Origin: Actinomycetes bacterium
GTDB taxonomy: Bacteria > Actinomycetota > Actinomycetes > Actinomycetales > Microbacteriaceae
Assembly: GCA_023457615.1 (NCBI GenBank)
Contig: JAEWKY010000093.1
Coordinates: forward strand, 1-5,446
DNA length: 5,446 nucleotides
Reading direction: 5' to 3'
Under the pieces are notes generated by a model. The model did no database searches. It worked only from the letters and a program-made list of their open reading frames with translations, and was not told the origin of the DNA. Below, piece by piece: positions 1 to 5,349 of the stretch. The position numbers and the translations under genes were made by a program. Positions within the stretch are counted from its first letter, which is position 1, and every line of letters starts with the position of its first letter.

Positions 1-3
1 GCG

Positions 4-519
4 TCAGCTGCCCGACTCCTGCTTCGCGCGCAGCGCGTCGACCGTGCGAGCGGCCTGCGCGAGGGGCGCGTTGAACATGTAGGCGGCTCCGAACAGCGAG
101 GCCTTCATGGCGCCGGCCAGCTTCGCCAGCAGCACCTCCCGGCTCTCGAGGTCGGCGAGCTTGCCCACCTCCGACGCGGACAGCGGGGCGCCATCGAAAT
201 AGCCCCCCTTGACCACGAGCAGAGGGTTCGCCTTGGAGAAGTCACGCAGCGCCTTCGCGACGGCGACGGTGTCGCCGTGCACGAACGCGATCGCGGAGGG
301 ACCAGCGAGCTGGTCGTCGAACGAGGTGATTCCCGCCTCGTTCGCCGCGATCTTGGTGAGCGTGTTCTTCACCACGGCATAGCTCGCGTGGTCACGGATC
401 TTGCTGCGGAGCTCCTTGAGCTGCGCGACCGTGAGCCCGCGGTACTCGGTGAGCACGACCGCGTTCGAGCTGCGGAAGTTCTCCGCGAGCTCGGCGACAG
501 TGGCTTCCTTGTTCGCCAT
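4..519 (-). CDS. rplJ: 50S ribosomal protein L10
   Basis: Encodes a 171-residue L10, the base of the ribosomal stalk: its N-terminal domain binds 23S rRNA and its C-terminal helix carries L7/L12 dimers that recruit translation factors. Visible L10 hallmarks are LTEYRGLTV (23-31), AVVKNTL (48-54), GPSAIAF (73-79), VKGGYFDG (103-110), LESREVLLAKLAGAMKA (124-140) and a C-terminal helix APLAQAARTVDALRAKQ (151-167) that should bind L12. Length is normal for bacterial L10. The start is ATG at 519 (MANKEATVAEL), with AGGAA at 524-528 five to six bases upstream; the open frame runs further upstream but the protein match begins here. The gene ends 3 bases from the window edge, so the usual partner rplL would lie just outside. 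The leader upstream suggests feedback control by L10-L12. Family assignment is near certain. Confidence 0.97.
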   Translation of the reverse strand: MANKEATVAELAENFRSSNAVVLTEYRGLTVAQLKELRSKIRDHASYAVVKNTLTKIAANEAGITSFDDQLAGPSAIAFVHGDTVAVAKALRDFSKANPLLVVKGGYFDGAPLSASEVGKLADLESREVLLAKLAGAMKASLFGAAYMFNAPLAQAARTVDALRAKQESGS

Positions 520-523
520 GGCG

Positions 524-528
524 TTCCT
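524..528 (-). promoter_or_regulatory. Ribosome binding site of rplJ
   Basis: On the minus strand the sequence reads CAGGAACGCC then ATG, giving an AGGAA Shine-Dalgarno core about five to six bases before the start at 519. This supports the internal ATG at 519 over the longer open frame extending upstream. Confidence 0.7.
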
Positions 529-567
529 GTCTGTAGTGAATGGATCGGCCGCCGACGCGGCTCCACG

Positions 568-597
568 AAAAAAGCTCCGGCGCAGACGCACGGAGCT
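568..597 (-). terminator. Intrinsic terminator / attenuator in the rplJ leader
   Basis: Reading the minus strand, AGCTCCG (597-591) pairs perfectly with CGGAGCT (579-573). Inside, GCG (589-587) pairs with CGC (582-580) around a TCTG loop, with one bulged T at 590. That gives about ten base pairs followed directly by TTTTTT (573-568). It lies between the rplJ promoter and the rplJ start, with no gene ending just before it, so it is placed to act as an attenuator rather than as an end-of-operon terminator. A protein-controlled switch of this hairpin is the inferred role. Confidence 0.8.
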
Positions 598-691
598 CGA
601 TCCCGACAGGGAGGTCACTTCACACACCTGCGCAGGCTTCCTCGCGGAACTTAGTCCCCACGCGAGCGTGGAGAACCGGCGGTCTACGGCC
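568..691 (-). ncRNA. L10 leader (ribosomal protein autoregulatory RNA)
   Basis: This is the 5' untranslated leader of rplJ. In other bacteria the leader binds L10 or the L10-L12 complex through a kink-turn and lowers rplJ-rplL expression. Minus-strand features match that element as I remember it: GTAGACC (687-681) near the 5' end, a hairpin CTCCACG/CGTGGGG (673-667 with 662-656, CTCG loop), GACTAAG (657-651), then CCGCGAGG (647-640), resembling the conserved CGAGG. A 10-bp palindrome CCTGCGCAGG (627-636) and the terminator hairpin follow. The 5' boundary is estimated from the promoter, and the exact fold was not computed. Recognition is by motif and position only. Confidence 0.75.
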
Positions 692-697
692 TCGGAA

Positions 698-726
698 AGG
701 ATACGCGACGGATGCCGTTCCGGCAA
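698..726 (-). promoter_or_regulatory. Probable sigma70-type promoter for rplJ
   Basis: On the minus strand there is a -35 box TTGCCG (726-721), a spacer of exactly 17 bases and a -10 box TATCCT (703-698). Transcription would start near 691, just before the L10 leader motifs, and this agreement supports the call. The promoter sits about 10 bases beyond the stop of the upstream gene, so rplJ can be transcribed separately from it. Confidence 0.7.
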
Positions 727-734
727 ACGCGCAC

Positions 735-1634
735 TCAGTCCTCCGGCGCGGAGTCGGTCTTCGTCGCCGGATCCGCCTCCGGCGCGGGGTCGGCCTTCGT
801 CGTCTTCGTGCGCTTCTTCGCCGGCCCCGCCGGGGGGAGGGCCGCGCGCGCGGGCGCGGGCTCGACCGCCGCGGGCGCGGCGTCCTCGACCGCGTCGGAC
901 CCCTCGGCGGGCTCGGCGTCCTTCTCCGGGCGGCCGCGCCGGCGCACCGTGGGCAGCACGAGGGCGACGACGATGACCGCGAGCAGGAGCAGCAGCACGG
1001 CGATCGCGAACCCCACCCCCGTGTTCGGGTCGCCCGCGGCCGAGGGCGCGTCGCCGTCCGCGGGCAGGATCGCGATGTCGTCGATCGGCACGGGCGTGCT
1101 CAGCCCGGTCGAGCCGGGCACGAGCGGCGTGAGGGTGCCGTCCTCGGCGAGCGCGAGCCACGCCGCCGAGGGCGCGTCGTGCACGAGCGAGGACCCGTCC
1201 GGCACCTCGGCGAGCGCCACGGCGAGATCGGCGTCGCGCGCGAACGAGGCGAGCTCGGGCGCGACCGAGCCGGGGTTGATCCACACGGTCGCCAGACCGA
1301 CGGGCTCGTCGCCGATCGAGATCGGCACGACCCACTCGTTGAGGAGCTCGAGATACCTCTCGGTGTCCTCGCCCTCGCGCAGCGCCGCGCTCCAGACGTG
1401 CACGCGCTCGATCGCGCCGGGCTTCGTCGTATCGTCGAAGTCGACGCCCTCCCCCGCGGCGCCCGGCCCGTAGATGTCCTGCAGCTGGTGCACGAGGGAG
1501 CCGTCGGTGACGTACTGGGTCACCTCGGACGGCACGGAGCCCTCGGCGAGGGCGGGAGCCGCCGGGGCGAGCGCGACGGCGGCGAGGGCGAGCAGGGCGG
1601 CGGGCGCCACGAGCGCGCTGCGGAGTCGGGGCAT
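735..1634 (-). CDS. Exported single-pass membrane protein of unknown function
   Basis: A 299-residue protein I do not recognise. It begins with a signal peptide: MPRLR, an Ala/Leu-rich core (about 7-22) and a likely cleavage site after APALA (residue 30). An extracytoplasmic region of about 175 residues follows (31-205), with HQLQDIYGPGAAGEGVDF (49-66), ERVHVWSAAL and a hydrophobic segment WVVPISIGDEPVGLATVWIN (101-120). A single membrane helix (about 207-229) is followed by the stop-transfer RRRGR (231-235) and a cytoplasmic tail (236-299) rich in Glu, Asp, Pro, Ala and Lys, including KKRTKTTK. Predicted topology is N-out, C-in. There are no cysteines and no LPXTG motif. The ATG at 1634 has AAAGG about eight bases upstream. 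It is divergent from the nuclease gene and ends just before the rplJ promoter. The export signals are clear; the role is unknown. Confidence 0.85.
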   Translation of the reverse strand: MPRLRSALVAPAALLALAAVALAPAAPALAEGSVPSEVTQYVTDGSLVHQLQDIYGPGAAGEGVDFDDTTKPGAIERVHVWSAALREGEDTERYLELLNEWVVPISIGDEPVGLATVWINPGSVAPELASFARDADLAVALAEVPDGSSLVHDAPSAAWLALAEDGTLTPLVPGSTGLSTPVPIDDIAILPADGDAPSAAGDPNTGVGFAIAVLLLLLAVIVVALVLPTVRRRGRPEKDAEPAEGSDAVEDAAPAAVEPAPARAALPPAGPAKKRTKTTKADPAPEADPATKTDSAPED

Positions 1635-1721
1635 CCGAGCGCCTTTCTGGTCGAGGGACCCCTCAGTCTCTCACCGCGCACCGGCTGCGAGCGGCAGGCG
1701 CACGCGAGCCGAGCCGTCGCA
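1635..1721. promoter_or_regulatory. Divergent intergenic region with short inverted repeat
   Basis: This short gap must hold the starts of both the exported-protein gene (minus) and the nuclease gene (plus). I see no convincing -10/-35 pair on either strand. A GAGGG-AC-CCCTC inverted repeat lies at 1653-1664, about 20 bases upstream of the minus-strand start. It could be a small operator or a hairpin in the 5' untranslated region, but it is short enough to be chance. Confidence 0.35.
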
Positions 1722-2390
1722 ATGCCGCGGGATGTCGGGGTGGTGACGCAGACTGGACCGGTGAGTCTCGCGCAGCCCATGCTCCCCCTGTGGGACGAGC
1801 CGCGCCGCTCCCACCGCGACCGCATCCTCGCCCACCAGGACGACCGGGTCGCCTGGCTCAAGGCCCGCGCCCGGGGCGTCACCGCCACCGACGTCGCCCG
1901 GCTCACGAGCGAGAAGGCCGTGAGAACCCTCGCGATGGAGAAGCTCCTCGGCTCGCGCTTCGGCGGCAACGCCTACACCGAGCACGGGCGGCTGCGCGAG
2001 CCGATGATCGGCCGCTGGGCGGGCCGCGTCTACGGGATGCGCGCGTCGAACGAGCTCTTCCACGCCGACGAGAACCCCCTCCACCTCGCGACGCCCGACG
2101 GCCTGCGCGAGCTCGACGGGGGTCGCGTCGAGCTGTGCGAGATCAAGACCACGTCGCACGGCTGGAAGGGCATCCCGCGCCACTACCTGCGGCAGGTGTG
2201 GTGGCAGCAGTACGTGCTCGGCGCCGAGCGCACCCTCGTCGTCTGGGAGCGCCACGACGAGTTCGTGCCGGTGTCGGACGAGCCCGAGTGCCGGTGGGTC
2301 GACCGCGACGACGCCGAGATCGGCAGGCTCATCGTGCTCGCCGACGACCTGCTACGGGCGATGCGCCGCGATCCCGCCGACCGGCGCTGA
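1722..2390 (+). CDS. YqaJ / lambda-exonuclease-like recombinase-type nuclease
   Basis: A 222-residue single-domain nuclease of the PD-(D/E)xK fold, in the YqaJ family that includes phage recombination exonucleases. Motifs appear in order, counted from the ATG at 1722: GVTATDVARL (52-61, the YqaJ N-terminal G-x-(T/S)-A-(T/S)-D signature), EHGRLREP (87-94, motif with Glu87), ATPDG (123-127, metal-binding Asp126), ELCEIKTT (137-144, the catalytic E-x-K as Glu140/Lys142), and HYLRQVWWQQYVLG (154-167, conserved Gln). No phage, recT or ssb gene is adjacent, so this looks like a chromosomal stand-alone copy. The start is uncertain: GTG 1743, GTG 1761 and ATG 1779 are in frame, none has a clear Shine-Dalgarno, and homology-like sequence begins only around residue 20. 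The 3' end overlaps the convergent DUF998 gene by 39 bases. DNA end processing or repair is inferred. Confidence 0.85.
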   Translation: MPRDVGVVTQTGPVSLAQPMLPLWDEPRRSHRDRILAHQDDRVAWLKARARGVTATDVARLTSEKAVRTLAMEKLLGSRFGGNAYTEHGRLREPMIGRWAGRVYGMRASNELFHADENPLHLATPDGLRELDGGRVELCEIKTTSHGWKGIPRHYLRQVWWQQYVLGAERTLVVWERHDEFVPVSDEPECRWVDRDDAEIGRLIVLADDLLRAMRRDPADRR

Positions 2391-3035
2391 CTCCGGCACG
2401 GCGCCGCGCGGCGCGACCGGCGCGCGCTCGAACGCGATCGCGAGCCCGTACACCGCGAGCCAGGCGATGCCGAGCGTCGTCGCCACGAACTCGAGGCGGC
2501 TGCCGAACCAGGCGTGGAAGTCGAACACCGACATGAGGCCGCCGGTGGCCGCGATGACGGCGACCGAGATCGCCGCGACGAGCGAGAACCGGCGGATGGC
2601 GGCGTGCCCGACCGCGAACGCGCACTGGAGCATCGCCCAGGCGGCAAAGGCGAAGGCGAGCGTCGCGGCGCTCACGTGCCCGAGGTCCTGCCACGACAGG
2701 TCGGGCCCGAACCGCGGCACGGGACAGCCGCTCGTGCACGGCACCTGCGAGGCGACGAGGAAGAGCGCGCTCGCGATCGCGATGCTGAGCGACGGCTTCC
2801 ACCAGCGGAGCACGGCGGCGCGCGAGACGATGCGCCGGCCCGCCCACGCGACGAGCAGCCCGCCCGCGACGAGCAGCAGGAGCGCGCGCTCGAACCACTC
2901 CGCGGTCGGCTCCCCGTCGGCGCCCAGCTCGCTCACGTAGAGCTCGCGCGGGACGCCGGATCGGGCGATCCAGATGATCGCGAGCGACCCCGTCACGCAC
3001 AGCGTGCCGAGGACGGCGAGGATGCGGTCCCGCAT
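2352..3035 (-). CDS. DUF998 family multi-pass membrane protein
   Basis: A 227-residue integral membrane protein with about six hydrophobic segments (roughly 6-24, 50-66, 82-97, 119-143, 150-170 and 182-202). It looks like a DUF998 member: YVSELGADGEPTAEWFE (33-49) after the first helix, a Cys pair in VPCTSGCPVP (98-107), DLGHVSAA (117-124) opening the next helix, and a C-terminal FGSRLEFVATTLGIAW segment. The function of DUF998 proteins is not established. The start at 3035 lies 4 bases after the TAA of the upstream Pr6Pr gene (TAA CAGG ATG on the minus strand), with no strong Shine-Dalgarno of its own. Co-transcription and translational coupling are therefore likely. The last residues, a Pro/Ala-rich tail, overlap the convergent nuclease gene. 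Confidence 0.85.
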   Translation of the reverse strand: MRDRILAVLGTLCVTGSLAIIWIARSGVPRELYVSELGADGEPTAEWFERALLLLVAGGLLVAWAGRRIVSRAAVLRWWKPSLSIAIASALFLVASQVPCTSGCPVPRFGPDLSWQDLGHVSAATLAFAFAAWAMLQCAFAVGHAAIRRFSLVAAISVAVIAATGGLMSVFDFHAWFGSRLEFVATTLGIAWLAVYGLAIAFERAPVAPRGAVPESAPVGGIAAHRP

Positions 3036-3039
3036 CCTG

Positions 3040-3753
3040 TTACTTCGCGGCGACGCCGCGCAGCGGCCAGCGCCCGCGCCGGGAGACCCAGATGATCGCC
3101 GCGCCGACGCCGCCGATCACGGCCGCGATGAGCACGACGTAGAACGCGACCGACACGTAGCCGAGCTCGGGCGAGTTCGCCGGGTTGAGGAACGGGTACG
3201 GGTACCAGCCTCCCGTGTATCCGTCGACCAGCACCGCGCTCGACGGATCGAACACGAACGGCCCGCGCACCATCGTGTAGACGGCCCACACGATCGGGAA
3301 CGCCACGATCGCCCAGATCGCGGTCCAGTCGAGAGCGCGGCGGCCCGGGGCGAACAGCCAGTCGACGACGATCAGGATCGGGCCCGCGACGTGGAGGATC
3401 TCGTTCGACCAGCCGAGGGTCGCGCCCTCGCTCACCTCGATGCCGCGCAGGAGCGTGTTGTAGACGATGCCCGTCGTCGCCATGTAGGCCGTGACCGCCG
3501 CCCGGCCGACGCCGAACCACCGCGGGTCCTCGCCGCGATCGCGCACGAGCAGCACGGCGCCGATCAGGAACACGACGACCGTGAGGATGTTCGAGTCGAC
3601 GGTGAAGAAGCTGAAGAAGTTGACCGCCGGGACGCCGTTCTCCTCGATGCCCTTCTCGACCCGGAAGTTCAGCGAATGGACGTACTGCCCGATGATCGCC
3701 GCCGCGACGGCGACGGCTCCGACGATCCGGAGGAGGACGAAGAAGATGCGCAT
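3040..3753 (-). CDS. Pr6Pr family membrane protein
   Basis: A 237-residue integral membrane protein with about six transmembrane segments (near 4-25, 50-70, 83-103, 118-137, 143-163 and 198-224). Motifs match the Pr6Pr family (FAR-17a/AIG1-like in some annotations): NFFSFFTVDSNIL (45-57), ATTGIVYN (92-99), SNEILHVAGPILIVVDWL (116-133) and GWYPYPFLNP (182-191). Its substrate or activity in bacteria is not known to me. The eukaryotic AIG1-like relatives are hydrolases of fatty-acid esters, which I would not transfer here. The start MRIFFV at 3753 is chosen because membrane-protein character begins there; a purine-rich GAGAGAAAG lies upstream at a long spacing. It is first in an operon with the DUF998 gene 4 bases downstream. 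Confidence 0.87.
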   Translation of the reverse strand: MRIFFVLLRIVGAVAVAAAIIGQYVHSLNFRVEKGIEENGVPAVNFFSFFTVDSNILTVVVFLIGAVLLVRDRGEDPRWFGVGRAAVTAYMATTGIVYNTLLRGIEVSEGATLGWSNEILHVAGPILIVVDWLFAPGRRALDWTAIWAIVAFPIVWAVYTMVRGPFVFDPSSAVLVDGYTGGWYPYPFLNPANSPELGYVSVAFYVVLIAAVIGGVGAAIIWVSRRGRWPLRGVAAK

Positions 3754-3815
3754 CTGAGTCGACTTTCTCTCGCGGACTGCTCGCTGAATGCTAGCGGAGC
3801 GGTCACGTTTCACGA

Positions 3816-3841
3816 GGCGGTGACGGTCGCGTAACACCGCC
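3816..3841. repeat. Inverted repeat, candidate operator
   Basis: GGCGGTG (3816-3822) and CACCGCC (3835-3841) are perfect inverted 7-mers around a 12-base spacer. The arms are 19 bases apart from one start to the next, roughly two helical turns, which suits a dimeric regulator. It sits upstream of both divergent genes. This could equally be chance in GC-rich DNA. Confidence 0.4.
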
Positions 3842-3872
3842 GACTCATGCGCCCCTTTTACTGGGGGAGGGG

Positions 3873-3881
3873 AAGGCGGAG
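3873..3881 (+). promoter_or_regulatory. Ribosome binding site of the MDR gene
   Basis: The purine-rich AAGGCGGAG ends eight bases before the ATG at 3890. The GGAG core supports that start over the in-frame ATG at 3899. Confidence 0.6.
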
Positions 3882-3889
3882 ACCGAACG

Positions 3890-4855
3890 ATGACGACGAT
3901 GCGCGCGATGACGATGCCGCGAGCCGGCGGTCCGGAGGTGCTCGAGCTCGCCGACATCCCGCGCCCCGTGCGCGTCAACGCCGAGGTGCTCGTGCGCGTC
4001 GTCGCGGCGGGCGTCAACCCGATCGACGCGAAGACCCGCGCCGGTCGCGGCGCCTTCGCGGGCATCGCGTCCTTCCCCGCCGTGCTCGGCAACGACTTCA
4101 GCGGCATCGTCGTCGAGTCCCCCTACGAGTCGCACCCCCTGCAGCCGGGCGCCGAGGTGTACGGCATGGGGATGGTGCCGCGCCTCGCCGGCGCCTACGC
4201 CGAGTACGTCTCGGTGCCGGCCCTCAGCGTGGCGCGGAAGCCCACGCGGCTGTCGCACGTCGAGGCGGCCGCCGTGCCGCTCGCCGCCCTCACCGCCTGG
4301 GGCATGGTCGTCGAGACCGCGAAGGCGCACGAGGGGCAGCGGATGCTCATCCACGCCGGCGCGGGCGGCGTCGGCCACTTCGCCGTGCAGTTCGCGTCGT
4401 ACTTCGGGGCGCACGTCGTCGCGACGGGCTCGGCGCGCAACGCCGGGTGGCTCCGCGACCTGGGGGCGCGCGAGGTGCTCGACTACACGGCCGAGCGCTT
4501 CGACGAGGTGCTCGATCCCGTCGACGTCGTCATCGACCTCATCGGGAACGTGCACGACGACACCGGCTCGCGCTCGTTGCGCGTCACGCGCCCCGGCGGT
4601 CTCGTCGTCAACGGCCCGACCGGCTCGTGGCCGACGATGGTGCAGGATGCCGCCGCGGCCGGCGTGCGCGCGACCGGCTACCGCGTCTCGCCCGACGGCT
4701 CGACGCTCGCCGTGATCTCGCGGCTGCTCGAGTCGGGAGACGTCAAGGTCTTCGTCGACCGGGTCTTCCCCCTCGACGAGGCGGCCGAGGCGCACCGCGC
4801 GATCGAGACCGGCCACACGCGGGGGAAGCTCGTGCTCTCGGTGAGCGACGGCTAG
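3890..4855 (+). CDS. NADP-dependent quinone-oxidoreductase-like MDR enzyme
   Basis: A 321-residue medium-chain dehydrogenase/reductase of the zinc-independent quinone oxidoreductase branch. The N-terminal GroES-like domain (about 4-120) shows GPEVLEL (14-20), VVAAGVNPIDAKTRAG (37-52, with no zinc-ligand cysteine at the usual site), PAVLGNDFSG (63-72) and GAYAEYV (101-107). The Rossmann domain carries AAVPLAALTAW (127-137) and the dinucleotide-binding HAGAGGVGHFAVQFA (155-169). The C-terminal part has VFPLDEAAEAHRAIETGHTRGKLVL (292-316), the usual closing motif of this family. The whole protein lacks cysteine. It would reduce quinones or enone-type substrates with NAD(P)H in the cytoplasm; the true substrate cannot be read from sequence. 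Its length is typical. It shares its stop region with the convergent acetyltransferase through a CTAG palindrome, leaving no space for a terminator between them. Confidence 0.93.
   Translation: MTTMRAMTMPRAGGPEVLELADIPRPVRVNAEVLVRVVAAGVNPIDAKTRAGRGAFAGIASFPAVLGNDFSGIVVESPYESHPLQPGAEVYGMGMVPRLAGAYAEYVSVPALSVARKPTRLSHVEAAAVPLAALTAWGMVVETAKAHEGQRMLIHAGAGGVGHFAVQFASYFGAHVVATGSARNAGWLRDLGAREVLDYTAERFDEVLDPVDVVIDLIGNVHDDTGSRSLRVTRPGGLVVNGPTGSWPTMVQDAAAAGVRATGYRVSPDGSTLAVISRLLESGDVKVFVDRVFPLDEAAEAHRAIETGHTRGKLVLSVSDG
4852..4855. other. Shared CTAG double stop of convergent genes
   Basis: The palindrome CTAG supplies TAG at 4853-4855 for the plus-strand MDR gene and TAG at 4854-4852 for the minus-strand acetyltransferase. 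The two coding regions overlap by four bases. Confidence 0.9.
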
Positions 4856-5334
4856 AGGATGCGCTCGAGCACGTAGTCGTCCTCGAAGCGGTCGCCGACG
4901 AGGAAGCGCTTCACGCCGACGCGCACGAAGCCGCCCTTCTCGTAGAAGCGCTGCGCCCGCGCGTTCTCCTGGTTGACGCCGAGCCAGACGGCGAGGGCGC
5001 CCCGGGCGACGGCCTCCGCGACGGTGGCCTCGAGGAGCGCGGCGGCGATCCCGGCACCGTGGTGCCCCGGCGCGACGTAGCACTTGCTGAGCTCGGCGGT
5101 CGGGCGCGTCGTGATCGCGGCGGCCACGTCGGCATCCGTCGGCTCACCCGTGACGAGCATCGTGTAGCCGGCCGTCTCGCCGTCGACCTCGGCGACGAAG
5201 AGCGCGCGCGCGGGATCGGCGAGGTAGCCGTCGAAGCTCGCCGGGCTCAGGTGGGCCGCGATGAACGCCGCCTTCGCCGCGTCGGTCGTGTGCGGCGGGC
5301 AGGCGAGCGGGAAGGTGAGCGCGGCAACGGCAGC
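4852..5334 (-). CDS. GNAT family N-acetyltransferase, 5' end missing
   Basis: The readable part covers about 160 residues of an acetyl-CoA-dependent N-acetyltransferase. Reading from 5334 on the minus strand, it shows AAVAALTFPLACPPHTT, DPARALFVAEVDGETAGYTM, ELSKCYVAPGHHGAGIAAAL (the acetyl-CoA pyrophosphate loop, with Gly in place of the usual Gln/Arg), LAVWLGVNQENARAQRFYEKGGF (motif B) and KRFLVGDRFEDDYVLERIL. The first ATG in frame is at 5160, but it falls inside the fold and the residues before it are clearly GNAT-like, so starting there would cut off the first strand and helices. No in-frame ATG or GTG occurs upstream before a stop at 5395-5397. Roughly 15-20 N-terminal residues therefore appear to be lost at the corrupted window end. 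The acetyl acceptor is unknown. Confidence 0.85.
   Translation of the reverse strand, partial: AAVAALTFPLACPPHTTDAAKAAFIAAHLSPASFDGYLADPARALFVAEVDGETAGYTMLVTGEPTDADVAAAITTRPTAELSKCYVAPGHHGAGIAAALLEATVAEAVARGALAVWLGVNQENARAQRFYEKGGFVRVGVKRFLVGDRFEDDYVLERIL
5202..5298. repeat. Direct repeat copy 1 (97 bp), inside the GNAT gene
   Basis: This stretch is identical, base for base on my reading, to 5350-5446. It begins at the GCGCGCGCGCGGG run and ends at GTGTGCGGCGG. Here it is in the correct reading frame of the acetyltransferase (PPHTTDAAKAAFIAAHLSP through DPARA), so this is the authentic copy. Confidence 0.93.
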
Positions 5335-5349
5335 GGGGGGGCCGGGGGG
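5335..5349. other. G-rich junction of doubtful quality
   Basis: Fifteen bases containing only G apart from a single CC, sitting exactly where the acetyltransferase sequence stops looking like protein and where the second repeat copy begins. Read in frame on the minus strand it gives only Pro and Gly. It resembles a low-quality or misjoined segment rather than biological sequence. Confidence 0.6.

Larger units (their letters stand above)
3754..3889. promoter_or_regulatory. Divergent control region between Pr6Pr operon and MDR gene
   Basis: A 136-base gap serving two divergent starts. For the minus-strand operon, TAGCAT (3793-3788) is a possible -10 box, which would give a leader of about 27 bases; no good -35 is visible. 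A perfect 7-bp inverted repeat GGCGGTG/CACCGCC with a 12-base spacer lies at 3816-3841. On the plus side CCCC-TTTTACT-GGGG (3852-3866) could form a small hairpin just before the ribosome binding site. I cannot assign a regulator. Confidence 0.45.

Noticed and set aside
520..1335. A long upstream open frame in phase with rplJ on the minus strand, which would make a 443-residue fusion protein.
   Set aside because: It reads as Arg/Ala-rich low-complexity sequence, overlaps the exported-protein gene in another frame, and crosses the rplJ promoter, leader and terminator. True L10 begins at 519.
540..1721. A plus-strand upstream extension of the nuclease reading frame, giving a 616-residue protein.
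   Set aside because: The extension is antisense to the exported-protein gene and to the rplJ leader, is Arg/Gly-rich, and shows no domain. Such open frames are expected opposite genes in very GC-rich DNA.
735..3753. The idea that exported protein, nuclease and two membrane proteins form one anti-phage defence system.
   Set aside because: The genes lie on alternating strands with a divergent and an overlapping convergent junction, so they are not one operon. No sensor, NTPase or other typical defence domain is visible.
3754..4107. An N-terminal extension of the Pr6Pr protein by 118 residues to a start at 4107.
   Set aside because: The extension is antisense to the MDR gene and its control region, lacks membrane character, and would make the protein far longer than the family.
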